A stretch of DNA of 64,000 nt from Hylemonella sp. (lineage in GTDB: Bacteria; Pseudomonadota; Gammaproteobacteria; Burkholderiales; Burkholderiaceae_C). Made by a program: the position numbers and the translations under genes. The notes below the pieces were generated by a model. It was not told the origin of the DNA. It saw only the letters and a program-made list of their open reading frames with translations, and ran no database searches. The stretch is from contig JAUYQZ010000003.1 of NCBI GenBank assembly GCA_030695415.1, positions 124,001 through 188,000 on the forward strand, in the 5' to 3' direction. This document shows, piece after piece, positions 40,399-49,328 of this stretch; position 1 is the first letter of the stretch; every line of letters begins with the position of its first letter.

Positions 40399-40500
40399 GA
40401 GAGAACTCCGATTTAAAAGTTGAAAAAAAGTGGGTTCCCGTGGCACGGGCAGAAGAGTGGACCGGGCGCCTTCCGCTGTGGCGCCCGGCGTCAACGAAGC

Positions 40501-41202
40501 TCAGGCCGCCAGGTCGAAGACCAGCACTTCGGCATCCTTGCCGGCCTTGAGCTCGAGGCGGCTTTCTGCGGCCAGCAGGGCGGCGTCACCGCCGCTCAGG
40601 CGCTGTCCATTGACCTCCAGCTCGCCGCGCACCAGATGCACGTAGGCCTTGCGCGCCGGGTCCAGCGCCAGCGTGGTGGTCTCGGCGCCATCGAACAGGC
40701 CGGCGTAGAGCCGCGCATCGGCATGCAGGGTCACGGAACCCTCGGCGGCATCCGGTGAGGCCACCAGGCGCAGCGCACCGCGCTTCTCGGGGGTGGCAAA
40801 AGTCTTCTGCTCGTAGCTCGCCGGAATACCTGTCACGTTGGGCTGGATCCAGATCTGGAAGAAGTGCGTGGTGTCCTTGGGCGCGTGGTTGTACTCGCTG
40901 TGCATCACGCCGTTGCCGGCGCTCATGCGCTGCACGTCGCCCGGCGGGATGGCGCGGCCGTTGCCCATATTGTCCTTGTGCGCGAGTTCGCCCGAGAGCA
41001 CGTAGCTGATGATCTCCATGTCGCGATGCCCATGCGTGCCGAAACCGGTGCCCGGGGCGATGCGGTCCTCGTTGATGACGCGCAGATTGCCCCAGCCCAT
41101 GTGCTGCGGGTCGTAGTAGCCGGCAAAGGAAAAACTGTGGAAGGATTTCAGCCAGCCGTGATCGGCGTAGCCGCGGTCTTGCGATTTTCGGAGGGTCAGC
41201 AT
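40501..41202 (-). CDS. Pirin family protein (YhaK/YhhW-like)
   Basis: A 233-residue bicupin. It begins with LRKSQDRGYADHGWLKSFHS followed by FSFAGYYDPQHMGWGNLRVI, typical of the YhhW/YhaK branch. The metal-binding set is in FGTHGHRDMEIISYVLSGEL with a further His in MSAGNGVMHSEYNH. It may be a quercetinase-like dioxygenase, which is family knowledge and not shown here. It is the first gene of the operon and is transcribed away from the LysR gene at 41324. Confidence 0.88.
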   Translation of the reverse strand: MLTLRKSQDRGYADHGWLKSFHSFSFAGYYDPQHMGWGNLRVINEDRIAPGTGFGTHGHRDMEIISYVLSGELAHKDNMGNGRAIPPGDVQRMSAGNGVMHSEYNHAPKDTTHFFQIWIQPNVTGIPASYEQKTFATPEKRGALRLVASPDAAEGSVTLHADARLYAGLFDGAETTTLALDPARKAYVHLVRGELEVNGQRLSGGDAALLAAESRLELKAGKDAEVLVFDLAA

Positions 41203-41323
41203 GGTGGGTGCTCTTGCTTGAATGGCTTTGAGAATGACCCTGACTTTAGGCCCTCGACCTGCTTTTGCCGTCCACCGCCTTTGATGGCATCATTCAAATT
41301 AATTCAATATAAACAGATTGATC
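41203..41323. promoter_or_regulatory. Divergent promoter region of pirin operon and LysR gene
   Basis: A 121-base gap, more AT-rich towards the LysR side. A direct repeat ATTCAA occurs at 41292-41297 and 41302-41307, one helical turn apart, and a TATAAA box (41308-41313) lies 10 bases before the LysR ATG. This arrangement suits autoregulation and control of the pirin operon by the LysR protein. The binding site itself is an inference. Confidence 0.4.
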
Positions 41324-42268
41324 ATGCAAACCGCCCGTGACGTGCTGACCCCCGACGCCCTCGCCATGCTGCAGGCCATCGAGGAAGCCGGCAGCTTTGC
41401 CGCCGCAGCGCGCGCCCTGGGTGTCGTGCCCAGCGCACTGACCTACCGCGTGCGCCAGATCGAGGACGCGCTGGACGTGTTGCTCTACGACCGCAGCTCG
41501 CGCCAGGCCCGACTCACCGCGGCAGGCGCCGAACTGCTGCGCGAGGGCCAGCGCCTGCTCACCGAGATCGACGCCGTGGCCAACCGGGTCAAGCGCGTGG
41601 CCACCGGCTGGGAATCCCAACTCACCCTGGCCATCGACAGCATCATCTCCAAGGCCACCGTGATGGAGTTGTGCGAAAGCTTCTTTGCGCTGGGCGCGCC
41701 CACCCGCCTGAAGCTGCGCGAGGAAACCCTGTCCGGGACGCTGGAGACGCTGAGCTCCGGCCTGGCCGACATCGCCATCGGGGTGGCTCTGGAGTCCAAC
41801 ACCAGCGCCGGCATCCAGGGCAAGCCTCTCGGATCGGTCAGCTTCGTCTACGCCGTGGCACCCCATCACCCCCTGTCCACCGCGCCCGAGCCCCTGACGG
41901 ACGCCTTGCTGCTGACCCACCGCGCCGTCGCCGTGGCCGATTCGGCGCAGCGGGGCGCCGGCCAGACCATCGGCCTGCTGGCCGGGCAGGACGTGTTCAC
42001 CGTGGCCAGCATGCAGGGCAAGCTCGACGCGCAACTGCGAGGCCTGGGCGGCGGCTTCCTGCCCGAATGCATGGCGCGGCCTCACATCGATGCCGGGCAT
42101 CTGGTGGTTCGCAGAACCGAGCGGCCCCAGCGCGTGATCCGCGTGGGCTACGCCTGGCGCGGGGGCACCGAACGCACGCCCGGCCGCGCACTGCAGTGGT
42201 GGCTCAAGCAGTTGGAGAGCCCGGCAACGCGCAGCGCGCTGCTGGGGCCCGTGCATTGGCGACAGTGA
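41324..42268 (+). CDS. LysR family transcriptional regulator
   Basis: A 314-residue LysR-type regulator. The winged helix-turn-helix is at the N-terminus (LAMLQAIEEAGSFAAAARAL then GVVPSALTYRVRQIEDALDV), followed by the coiled linker and a substrate-binding-like effector domain. The ATG at 41324 is chosen; a TTG two codons earlier is possible. It is divergent from the pirin/WrbA/pirin operon, which is the usual sign of its target. A decayed copy of its 3' end lies at 43322-43450. Confidence 0.92.
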   Translation: MQTARDVLTPDALAMLQAIEEAGSFAAAARALGVVPSALTYRVRQIEDALDVLLYDRSSRQARLTAAGAELLREGQRLLTEIDAVANRVKRVATGWESQLTLAIDSIISKATVMELCESFFALGAPTRLKLREETLSGTLETLSSGLADIAIGVALESNTSAGIQGKPLGSVSFVYAVAPHHPLSTAPEPLTDALLLTHRAVAVADSAQRGAGQTIGLLAGQDVFTVASMQGKLDAQLRGLGGGFLPECMARPHIDAGHLVVRRTERPQRVIRVGYAWRGGTERTPGRALQWWLKQLESPATRSALLGPVHWRQ

Positions 42269-42336
42269 CGTGCCCGGATCCAAGAAACAAGCCACAGGGG
42301 ACGGCAGTCCCAGGAAAAGCCTGCCCCCGGCACTGC

Positions 42337-42342
42337 CATAAT
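42337..42342 (+). promoter_or_regulatory. -10-like box abutting the JmjC-like gene
   Basis: CATAAT ends 7 bases before the ATG at 42350, with no ribosome site between. It fits the leaderless pattern seen at other genes in this window. Confidence 0.35.
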
Positions 42343-42349
42343 TCCCCCT

Positions 42350-43249
42350 ATGGCTAACCTCGACAAACTCACCCAGTTTTTTCTCCAGGCTCGCTCTGAG
42401 GCAGACAAGCCATTTGTCCGCCAGAAAGAGGCCATTACGCCGTCCGACTACTTCTCCCTGAAGCGTGTCAAGGAGCTGCTGAGCAACCCGCTGCTCACGC
42501 CCGAATGGGTTCAGGTCACCCTGAAGGGGAAACCCTTGCCGCTGGAGAGCGACTACCTGTGGAAGATGGTTCAGGTGAAGAAGCTCTGCTTTCTGGACAA
42601 GGCGAGGATGGACGAGGCGATTTCCAAGGGCGCCTCCGTCGTGCTGGAGGGCCTGGATATTCTGGATCCCGGGCTTCATGCCGTCTGTGCGGAGATCGAT
42701 GCGCAACTGCCCTGCGCCATCAGCAACTGTGAGGCCTTCTTCTCGCAGAGAAACAATGAGGCCTACGGCGGTCATTGCGACAGTGACGACGTCCTCGTGA
42801 TGCAGCTCGAGGGCCAGAAGCGCTGGAGAATCCACCAGCCTCAGCCGCGACGGTATGTGGGCAACTCCCCCATGAATGAGCAGCAGATGGGCCCTCTGCT
42901 GGCAGAACTTGTCATGAATCCGGGCGACATCATGTTCCTGCGGGCGGGGGTTCCCCACCGCTGCATCACCGAGGTTCCCTACAGCCTTCACCTTTCATTT
43001 GATCTCTGCGATCGCACGCCCAACATTGAAGAAATCACCCAAGCGGCCAATCAAGTGCATGCCGAACGCCTCGCCCCCATGAATGCCCCGGCACCGGAGG
43101 TGGTGGACCATTACATCCAGCATCTGAAGTCCGAGCGGTTTACCAAACTGCTGACGGATGCAACGGCGAACAAGAAGACCCAGGCGACGCGATTTCGCCA
43201 GCAGATGGGCAAGGTCGGGAAGATCACCGCGTTCGACAAATTCCTATAG
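42350..43249 (+). CDS. JmjC / cupin-type oxygenase-like protein
   Basis: A 299-residue protein resembling the cupin_8/JmjC group of Fe(II) and 2-oxoglutarate oxygenases that includes ribosomal-protein hydroxylases. The metal triad is visible: His and Asp in YGGHCDSDDVLVMQLEGQKR and a later His in LRAGVPHRCITE. The segment MNPGDIMFLRAG is also typical. The C-terminal part (VHAERLAPMNAPAPEVVDHY) is less familiar. Its base composition appears less G+C-rich than its neighbours, and it is bracketed by an intact LysR gene and a fragment of a LysR-like gene, which hints at acquisition. The substrate is unknown. Confidence 0.7.
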   Translation: MANLDKLTQFFLQARSEADKPFVRQKEAITPSDYFSLKRVKELLSNPLLTPEWVQVTLKGKPLPLESDYLWKMVQVKKLCFLDKARMDEAISKGASVVLEGLDILDPGLHAVCAEIDAQLPCAISNCEAFFSQRNNEAYGGHCDSDDVLVMQLEGQKRWRIHQPQPRRYVGNSPMNEQQMGPLLAELVMNPGDIMFLRAGVPHRCITEVPYSLHLSFDLCDRTPNIEEITQAANQVHAERLAPMNAPAPEVVDHYIQHLKSERFTKLLTDATANKKTQATRFRQQMGKVGKITAFDKFL

Positions 43250-43321
43250 GTGCAAGGGCGCGAGCGCTGTCGGCGCCTGCACTGAGGCGCCGCCGCGCGG
43301 ATCGCCTGAAAACGCCTCAAA

Positions 43322-43450
43322 GGCCTGGGCGGCAGCTTGTTGCCGGACGGCATGGCGCGACCTCTCATCGCTGCCGGGCACCGGGTGGTTCGCAGAACCT
43401 AGCGGCCCGCGCGTCGGATCCTCATGGGCTCCGCGTGGCCGGTGCGCACC
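43322..43450 (+). pseudogene. Decayed fragment of a LysR-type gene (3' part)
   Basis: The stretch from GGCCTGGGCGGCAGCTTG onward aligns with the 3' part of the LysR gene near 42040-42170. In frame it reads GLGGSLLPDGMARPLIAAGH then RVVRRT, against GLGGGFLPECMARPHIDAGH and LVVRRTE in the intact gene. The next codon is TAG where the intact gene has GAG, and small indels follow. It cannot encode a protein by itself. A 7-bp GC hairpin without a T-run (43271-43292) lies just before it; the rest of the 43250-43533 gap shows nothing else. Confidence 0.8.
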
Positions 43451-43533
43451 TGAGAAGCCGGGGGGCGCCATCCCTACGTTACAGTGGCAGTGACGCTGCC
43501 AATAAACCAGACACAAGAACGGAGACCGCCAAC

Positions 43534-44592
43534 ATGAAATCCGCGCAACACTACGCCGTCATCGGCGCCGGCATGGCCGGCGTGGCCTGCGCCCGCACCC
43601 TGGTGCAGGCAGGCCACAAGGTCACGCTGTTTGAGAAGAGCCGCGGCGCGGGCGGCCGCATGGCGACGCGCGAGACGGAATTCGGCAGCTTCGACCACGG
43701 CACCCAGTACTTCACCGTGCGCAACCCCCTGTTTGCCCGTGCCCTGGAAACCGTGCCCGGCCTGTGCCGCCCCTGGAGCGCGAATGCCGTGCGCGTGCTC
43801 GATCCACTGGGTCGCGTGGTGGCCGCCCCGCTGCCCACGCGCGAATCGCATTGGGTCGCCACACCGGGCATGAACGCGCTGGTGCAGCGCTGGGCCCAGC
43901 CCCTGCTGGACAGCGGCGCGATCGAGCTGCAGACCCGGGTGGTGAAGATCGAACGTGATGCCCTGGACGGGCGTCGCTGGCAGCTTCACACCGAAGGCAT
44001 GGACGACAGCCGCCACGTGCACTCCGGATTCGACGGCGCGCTGCTGGCCATGCCCAGCGTGCAGGCCCACGAGTTGCTGCGCAACTCGAAGCAGGCACCC
44101 GCCCTGGCCGAGCGCATCGCCGAGGTCAAGGTGGCGCCCTGCTGGACGTTGATGGTGGCCTTCCCGCAAGCCATGCAGCCCGGCTTGTCCGCCCTCGGGC
44201 CGCAGTGGAACGCGGCGCGCAGCACGCACCATCGCATTGCCTGGCTGGCACGCGAATCGAGCAAGCCCCAGCGCGGCCCCATCGAACGCTGGACCATACA
44301 GGCCAGCCCGGCCTGGTCCCAGGAGCACCTCAACGATGACCCGGAGCGCGTGCAGGCCAAGCTGCTCAGGGCGTTTGCCGAGGTCACCGGCATCCGCGCC
44401 GAACCCAGCTACGCCACCGTGCATCGCTGGCATTACGCCCAGACCACCCAGCCCCTGGACCAGAGCCACCTGTGGGACACGGCCTCGCACATCGGCGCCT
44501 GCGGTGACTGGTGCCTGGGCCACCGTGTGGAAGACGCCTTTGTCTCCGGCCTGGAACTGGCGCTCAAGGTCTGCTCAGGCCGCCTGGGCTGA
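43534..44592 (+). CDS. FAD-dependent oxidoreductase (renalase-like)
   Basis: A 352-residue flavoprotein of the amine-oxidase-like/renalase superfamily. The FAD motif is GAGMAG in YAVIGAGMAGVACARTLVQA, followed by FEKSRGAGGRMATRETEFGS and FDHGTQYFTVRNP, which mark this group. The C-terminal motif GACGDWCLGHRVEDAFVSGL contacts FAD. Its substrate is unknown; bacterial renalases oxidise isomeric dihydropyridine forms of NAD(P)H, which is a possibility. The ATG at 43534 has GGAGA upstream and gives the family start. Confidence 0.82.
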   Translation: MKSAQHYAVIGAGMAGVACARTLVQAGHKVTLFEKSRGAGGRMATRETEFGSFDHGTQYFTVRNPLFARALETVPGLCRPWSANAVRVLDPLGRVVAAPLPTRESHWVATPGMNALVQRWAQPLLDSGAIELQTRVVKIERDALDGRRWQLHTEGMDDSRHVHSGFDGALLAMPSVQAHELLRNSKQAPALAERIAEVKVAPCWTLMVAFPQAMQPGLSALGPQWNAARSTHHRIAWLARESSKPQRGPIERWTIQASPAWSQEHLNDDPERVQAKLLRAFAEVTGIRAEPSYATVHRWHYAQTTQPLDQSHLWDTASHIGACGDWCLGHRVEDAFVSGLELALKVCSGRLG

Positions 44593-44697
44593 GCCGGCCG
44601 GAGGCCGGCCGCCACCGCAGAGCGTTTCGGCCCTGCACAGGTTCACAGCCGGCCCCGCTGACCACGAACGGGCCATCGCCGCCCTCTTCGCCCAGTC

Positions 44698-45585
44698 GTG
44701 ACTTACCTCGGCCGCTTCGCCCCCTCCCCCACGGGCCCGCTGCACGCCGGCTCGCTGGTGGCCGCGCTGGCCAGCTGGCTCGACGCCCGCGCGCACGGCG
44801 GTCGCTGGCTGGTCCGCATCGAGGACGTCGATGCCCCACGCTGCGTGCCCGGTGCCGACCGCATCATCCTGCAGCAGCTGGCCGACTGCGGCCTGCTGCC
44901 GGACGCGCCCCCGCTCTACCAGTCGCAACGCAGCGCGCTTTACCAGCGGGCGCTGGACGAATTGGTGGCGCACGACCTCGCCTACCCTTGCGCCTGCAGT
45001 CGCCGCGACATCGAAGCCGAGCTGCTGCGCCTGGGGCACAGCAAACCGCGCCACGGTGAGCTGGTCTATCCCGGCACCTGCCGCGAGGGTTTGCACGGAC
45101 GCGAGCCACGGGCCTGGCGCCTGCGCGTGAACGCCGGCAGCGTGGCCTGGACCGACCGCCGTCTGGGCCCGCAAACGCAGAACGTCGAACAGGAGGTGGG
45201 CGACTTCGTGCTCCGGCGGGCTGACGGCTGTTTCGCCTACCAGCTGGCCGTGGTGGTGGACGACGGCGCGCAGGGCATCAGCCACATCGTGCGCGGCGCG
45301 GACCTGGCTGACAACACGGCGCGGCAGATCCTGCTGCAAGGCGCACTGTCCCTGCCCACACCGGTCTATCTGCACACGCCCCTGGTACTGGGCGCCAATG
45401 GCGAGAAACTCAGCAAGCAGAATGGCGCGCAGGCGCTGGACACCAGCGAGCCGCGGGCCGCGCTCAAGACAGCCGCATCCGCCCTGGGCCTGCAGGTGAC
45501 AGGCGCGACCGTCGGGGACTGCTTGAGCGTCGCCACGGCGCAATGGGCCGCGCTCTGGAAACCGGCCGTTAAAATCGGTCCGTGA
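44698..45585 (+). CDS. gluQ: Glutamyl-Q tRNA(Asp) synthetase
   Basis: A 295-residue paralogue of the catalytic half of glutamyl-tRNA synthetase that attaches glutamate to queuosine 34 of tRNA-Asp. It starts [20 protein letters not shown] with the HIGH-like PLHAGSL, has [13 protein letters not shown], a zinc site (YPCACSRRD and YPGTCREG), and the KMSKS-equivalent [10 protein letters not shown]. It lacks an anticodon-binding domain, which separates it from GltX. The start is GTG at 44698. It overlaps trmB by 4 bases (GTGA), so two tRNA-modification genes are coupled. Confidence 0.93.
   Translation: MTYLGRFAPSPTGPLHAGSLVAALASWLDARAHGGRWLVRIEDVDAPRCVPGADRIILQQLADCGLLPDAPPLYQSQRSALYQRALDELVAHDLAYPCACSRRDIEAELLRLGHSKPRHGELVYPGTCREGLHGREPRAWRLRVNAGSVAWTDRRLGPQTQNVEQEVGDFVLRRADGCFAYQLAVVVDDGAQGISHIVRGADLADNTARQILLQGALSLPTPVYLHTPLVLGANGEKLSKQNGAQALDTSEPRAALKTAASALGLQVTGATVGDCLSVATAQWAALWKPAVKIGP
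45570..45575 (+). promoter_or_regulatory. -10-like box abutting the trmB start
   Basis: TAAAAT, inside the 3' end of gluQ, ends 6 bases before the trmB GTG at 45582. It may give trmB a leaderless transcript in addition to coupling with gluQ. Confidence 0.35.
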
Positions 45586-46346
45586 CCGATACCCCCAAGC
45601 TCCCCGAACAAGACGCCCAGCCGTCCCCCCCGCCCAAAGACCGGCGCCGCCTGCCCCCGCCCGGCGTGGACTTCCCCAAGACCATCAAGAGCTTCGTCAA
45701 GCGCGCCGGCCGCACCACCAGCGGCCAAACCAAGGCCTTCGAGCTTTACGGACCGCGCTTTGTGCTGCCCTACACCGGCGCGCCCCTTGACCGCACGGCG
45801 GTCTTCGGTGCCGAGGCTGCCGGGCAAGCGCTGATCCTGGAGATCGGCTTCGGCATGGGCGACGCCACCGCGTCCATCGCCGAGTTGATGCCACAAAAGA
45901 ACTTCCTGGGCTGCGAGGTGCACGAACCCGGGGTGGGCGCGTTGCTCAAGCACATCGGCGAGCGCGAACTCAGCAACATCCGCATCCTGCAGCACGACGC
46001 GGTCGAAGTCATCGACCACATGCTGCCGCTGCAAAGCCTGGACGGCGTGCACATCTTCTTCCCCGACCCCTGGCACAAGACCAAGCACCACAAGCGCCGC
46101 CTGCTGCAGGCACCGCTGTTGGCCAAGCTGGCCGCGCGCCTCAAGCCCGGCGGCTATCTGCACTGCGCCACGGACTGGGAGCCCTATGCCCAGCAGATGC
46201 TGGCGGTGCTGGAGGCCGAACCCTTGCTGAAGAACAGCGCCGAGGGCTACGCGCCCAAGCCCGACTACCGCCCGCTGACCAAGTTCGAGAAACGCGGCCT
46301 GCGCCTGGGCCATGGCGTCTGGGACCTCGTGTTCACGCGCGTCTGA
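45582..46346 (+). CDS. trmB: tRNA (guanine-N7-)-methyltransferase
   Basis: A 254-residue SAM-dependent enzyme that makes m7G46 in tRNA. The SAM-binding motif is [19 protein letters not shown], and the family signature [18 protein letters not shown] is complete. The N-terminal about 35 residues are Pro-rich and variable, as is common. The GTG start overlaps the gluQ stop. A pseudouridine synthase gene follows 6 bases later. Confidence 0.94.
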   Translation: MTDTPKLPEQDAQPSPPPKDRRRLPPPGVDFPKTIKSFVKRAGRTTSGQTKAFELYGPRFVLPYTGAPLDRTAVFGAEAAGQALILEIGFGMGDATASIAELMPQKNFLGCEVHEPGVGALLKHIGERELSNIRILQHDAVEVIDHMLPLQSLDGVHIFFPDPWHKTKHHKRRLLQAPLLAKLAARLKPGGYLHCATDWEPYAQQMLAVLEAEPLLKNSAEGYAPKPDYRPLTKFEKRGLRLGHGVWDLVFTRV

Positions 46347-46352
46347 TTCGCC

Positions 46353-47267
46353 ATGACGCGCCCGCCGCATCGCATCATCCCGCCGATGCGCGACGGCGTC
46401 AGCGCCAGCTGCGTGGCCCTGCCGCACGGCCCCTGGCCGCTGCTCATCGACTTCCTGGCCGAGCGGCTGCCCGCCGTCAGCACCACGCAGTGGCTGCAGC
46501 GCATGGCGCAGGGCCGCGTGCTCGACGAACACGGCGCAGCACTGGCGCCCGAGGCGCCCTTGCAGCCAGGCACGCGCGTCTACTATTACCGCGAGCTCGA
46601 GGCCGAGACCCTCATTCCCTTTCAGGAAGACATCGTCTACCAGGACGCGCACCTGCTGGTCGCCGACAAGCCGCACTTCCTGCCGGTCACGCCCACCGGT
46701 CGCTACGTGCAGCAGACCCTGCTGGTGCGCCTGAAGCACCGCACCGGCATCGAACACCTGAGCCCCATCCACCGCATCGACCGCGAGACCGCCGGCCTGG
46801 TGGTGTTCAGCGTGCGGCCGCAGGACCGCGGGGCCTACCAGGCGCTGTTTCGCGAGCAGGTGGTGGACAAGGACTACGAGGCCATCGCCCCGCTGCGTCC
46901 CGATCTGCCGCTGCCCGCCGTACACCGCAGCCGCATCGAAGCGGACGAACAGTTCTTCCGCCAGCGCGAGGTGCCGGGGGAGCCCAACAGCGAGACGCAG
47001 ATCGAGCTGATCGAGGCGCTGGGCGAACTGGCGCGCTACCGCCTGCGCCCGCGCAGCGGCAAGACGCACCAGCTGCGCGTGCACATGGACGCGCTGGGCC
47101 GCCCCATCGTGGGCGACCTGTTTTATCCCGAGGTCGTCCACGGCCCCGGCAGTACCGATGAGGACTGGAGCCGCCCGCTCCAGCTGCTGGCCCGCGCGCT
47201 GGCCTTCACCGACCCCGTCACCGGCGAGCGACGCCATTTTCAGAGCCGGCGCCAGCTGCTTGGGTGA
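46353..47267 (+). CDS. RluA-family pseudouridine synthase
   Basis: A 304-residue enzyme that isomerises uridine to pseudouridine in rRNA or tRNA. The catalytic Asp is in SPIHRIDRETAGLVVF, preceded by LLVADKPHFLPVTPTG, and the later RLRPRSGKTHQLRVHMDALG is typical. An N-terminal S4-like part is weak. It resembles the RluA/YqcB-like branch; the exact target base cannot be told from sequence. It follows trmB directly, making a small RNA-modification run (gluQ, trmB, this gene). Confidence 0.9.
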   Translation: MTRPPHRIIPPMRDGVSASCVALPHGPWPLLIDFLAERLPAVSTTQWLQRMAQGRVLDEHGAALAPEAPLQPGTRVYYYRELEAETLIPFQEDIVYQDAHLLVADKPHFLPVTPTGRYVQQTLLVRLKHRTGIEHLSPIHRIDRETAGLVVFSVRPQDRGAYQALFREQVVDKDYEAIAPLRPDLPLPAVHRSRIEADEQFFRQREVPGEPNSETQIELIEALGELARYRLRPRSGKTHQLRVHMDALGRPIVGDLFYPEVVHGPGSTDEDWSRPLQLLARALAFTDPVTGERRHFQSRRQLLG

Positions 47268-47329
47268 CACGTCTTGAAACAGGATCGCAAGGTTCGCCGG
47301 CGATACTGCCAGGCACCAGCCGCACCCCG

Positions 47330-48058
47330 ATGCACACCATGAAAACACTCACCACCCTGCTCGCCTTCACTACGGCCCTGGCCCAGCCCGTCCTGGCCGG
47401 CGACCTCTCGGCACTCGGCAACCTCAGTCAGTCTGAATTCCGCACAGTCTCCGAGGACCTCGGCGCCGCCTTCAGCTACAAGCCCATCGCCCCGACCGAG
47501 GCACAAGGCATCACGGGTTTCGACATCGGTCTCGAAGTCACCGGCACCGATATCTCCCGCAGCGCTGGTGCCCTGTCCAGGGCCGGCGCCAGTGACAGCA
47601 GCATGAACACCCTGCTGGTTCCGAAACTGCATCTGCACAAGGGCCTGCCGCTCGGGATCGACGTGGGCGCCTTCATTGCCAACATCCAGGCCATCAACGC
47701 CAATCTCTATGGCGCCGAAGTGCGCTATGCCCTGCTCGACGGCGGCGTGGCCACGCCGGCCATCGGCGTGCGCGGCGCCTACACGCAGCTCACCGGCGTC
47801 AACCAGCTCGCCTTCAGCACGCGCAGCCTGGACATCTCCATTTCCAAGGGCTTCACCGTGCTCACGCCCTACGCCGGCGTCGGCCAGGTCTGGGTCACCA
47901 GCTCGCCGAATGCCGGCAGCCTTGCGGGCGAAAGCTTCAGCCAGGGCAAGCTCTTTGTCGGGCTCAACGTGAACCTGGGACTGCTCAACCTGGCCCTGGA
48001 AACCGACCGGACCGGCAACACCACCTCCTGGGGCATGAAGGCAGGCCTGCGCTGGTAA
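47330..48058 (+). CDS. Exported beta-rich protein, probable outer-membrane barrel
   Basis: A protein of about 242 residues that I do not recognise as a named family. A signal peptide ([20 protein letters not shown], starting at the second Met, 47339) precedes a mature region of alternating polar and hydrophobic residues ([65 protein letters not shown]), ending in GMKAGLRW with a terminal aromatic residue, as in outer-membrane barrels. The start could be 47330 or 47339; neither has a clear ribosome site. It stands between the pseudouridine synthase and a Bug gene. Confidence 0.7.
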   Translation: MHTMKTLTTLLAFTTALAQPVLAGDLSALGNLSQSEFRTVSEDLGAAFSYKPIAPTEAQGITGFDIGLEVTGTDISRSAGALSRAGASDSSMNTLLVPKLHLHKGLPLGIDVGAFIANIQAINANLYGAEVRYALLDGGVATPAIGVRGAYTQLTGVNQLAFSTRSLDISISKGFTVLTPYAGVGQVWVTSSPNAGSLAGESFSQGKLFVGLNVNLGLLNLALETDRTGNTTSWGMKAGLRW

Positions 48059-48190
48059 TCGCCCGACGCCATGGGGCCATCATTTTTTCCGATGGGCGCT
48101 AAGTAGAAACCAGCGGCCAGTGCCCAGCCCTGCCCCCTACACTGCGCAATCGCCGGCCCGTGGCGGGCTGCGTCCACCTGAGGAGATTCC

Positions 48191-49165
48191 ATGTCATTCA
48201 CGATCAAGACGCTCGCCCTTGCGCTGGGCACGCTGCTGGCGACCGGCACCGCCCTGGCCCAGGGCAACTGGCCGAGCAAGCCCCTGACCATGGTGGTGGG
48301 CTTTGCGCCCGGCGGAGCCACTGATGCGGTCGCGCGCATCATCGCCAAGCACCTGGGCGATGAGCTCAAGCAGAACGTGGTGGTGGACAACAAGGCCGGG
48401 GCCGGGGGCAATATCGCCACCGACTTCGTGGCTCGCGCCGAAGCCGACGGCCACACCCTGCTGCTGGGCAGCGTGGGTTCGCTCACGGTGGCGCCGCACA
48501 TGGTCGCCAAGCTGCCCTACAAGCCCTTGGAGGACTTCGCGCCCGTCACCATGGCCGTGGTCTTCTCCAACGTGCTGGTCGTCAAACCCGAACTGCCGGT
48601 CAAGAACCTGGCTGACTACGTGAAGCTGGCCAAGGCCCAGCCCGGCAAGCTGACCTATGCCTCGCCCGGCATCGGCGGCGCGGGCCACCTGGCCGGCGAG
48701 TTCCTGAAACAGCGCGCCGACATCGACCTCACCCACGTCGCCTACCGCGGCGGCGGCCCGGCCATGCTGGCCTTGCTCGGCGGAGAGGTCGACTCCTTCA
48801 TGTCCACGCCGCCGACGGCCGGTCCGCACATGAAAACCGGCAAGGTCCGCGCCATCGCCACCACGGGCCTCAAGCGCGACCCGCTGATGCCCGACGTGCC
48901 CACGGTCGCCGAACAGGGCTACCCCGGTTTCGACACGCTGAACTGGTATGCCTACGTGGTGCCCGCCAAGACGCCCAAGGCCGTGGTGGACCGGCTCAAC
49001 CAGGTGCTGGTCAAGATCCTGAACGACCCTGCCGTGGCCAAGGAGCTCGAACTCAAGGGCCTGTCGCCCAGCCCCAGCACCCCGGCTGAACTGGCCACCT
49101 ACATGAAGCGCGAGTACGACAACTGGGCCGTGGTGGTCAAGAAGGCCGGCATCAAGCCGGAATGA
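48191..49165 (+). CDS. Bug-family (TctC-like) periplasmic solute-binding protein
   Basis: A 324-residue periplasmic receptor of the Bordetella uptake gene family, greatly expanded in Burkholderiales. A signal peptide (MSFTIKTLALALGTLLATGT then ALAQ) precedes the mature WPSKPLTMVVGFAPGGATDA. Further hallmarks are VVVDNKAGAGGNIATDFVAR, HVAYRGGGPAMLALLGGEVD and a late VPTVAEQGYPGFDTLNWY. Many such receptors are orphans without the TctAB permease, and none is present here. The ligand is probably a small carboxylate, by family analogy. A good ribosome site (GAGGAG) precedes the ATG. Confidence 0.93.
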   Translation: MSFTIKTLALALGTLLATGTALAQGNWPSKPLTMVVGFAPGGATDAVARIIAKHLGDELKQNVVVDNKAGAGGNIATDFVARAEADGHTLLLGSVGSLTVAPHMVAKLPYKPLEDFAPVTMAVVFSNVLVVKPELPVKNLADYVKLAKAQPGKLTYASPGIGGAGHLAGEFLKQRADIDLTHVAYRGGGPAMLALLGGEVDSFMSTPPTAGPHMKTGKVRAIATTGLKRDPLMPDVPTVAEQGYPGFDTLNWYAYVVPAKTPKAVVDRLNQVLVKILNDPAVAKELELKGLSPSPSTPAELATYMKREYDNWAVVVKKAGIKPE

Positions 49166-49316
49166 GCCGCTGAGCCGGGGAGCGCGATCCGCGCCTGGCA
49201 GGGGTCCCGCGCTTCCTTACAAAAAGCGGAAGAGGCCAGACGAATCAAGGCGGCACGTTCCGGTCAAATGTCACCAAACCTGGCCCGGAAGACCTCGCAT
49301 GGACCGGGGCCCGTCC

Positions 49317-49322
49317 TAGAAT
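49317..49322 (+). promoter_or_regulatory. -10-like box abutting the PAS-GGDEF gene
   Basis: TAGAAT ends 6 bases before the ATG at 49329, again placing the likely transcription start at the start codon. The 163-base gap to the Bug gene shows no other feature. Confidence 0.4.
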
Positions 49323-49328
49323 GAACCG

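Noticed and set aside
43271-43292. GGCGCC hairpin after the JmjC gene as a terminator
   Set aside because: No T-run follows on either strand; it is mentioned only in the pseudogene entry.
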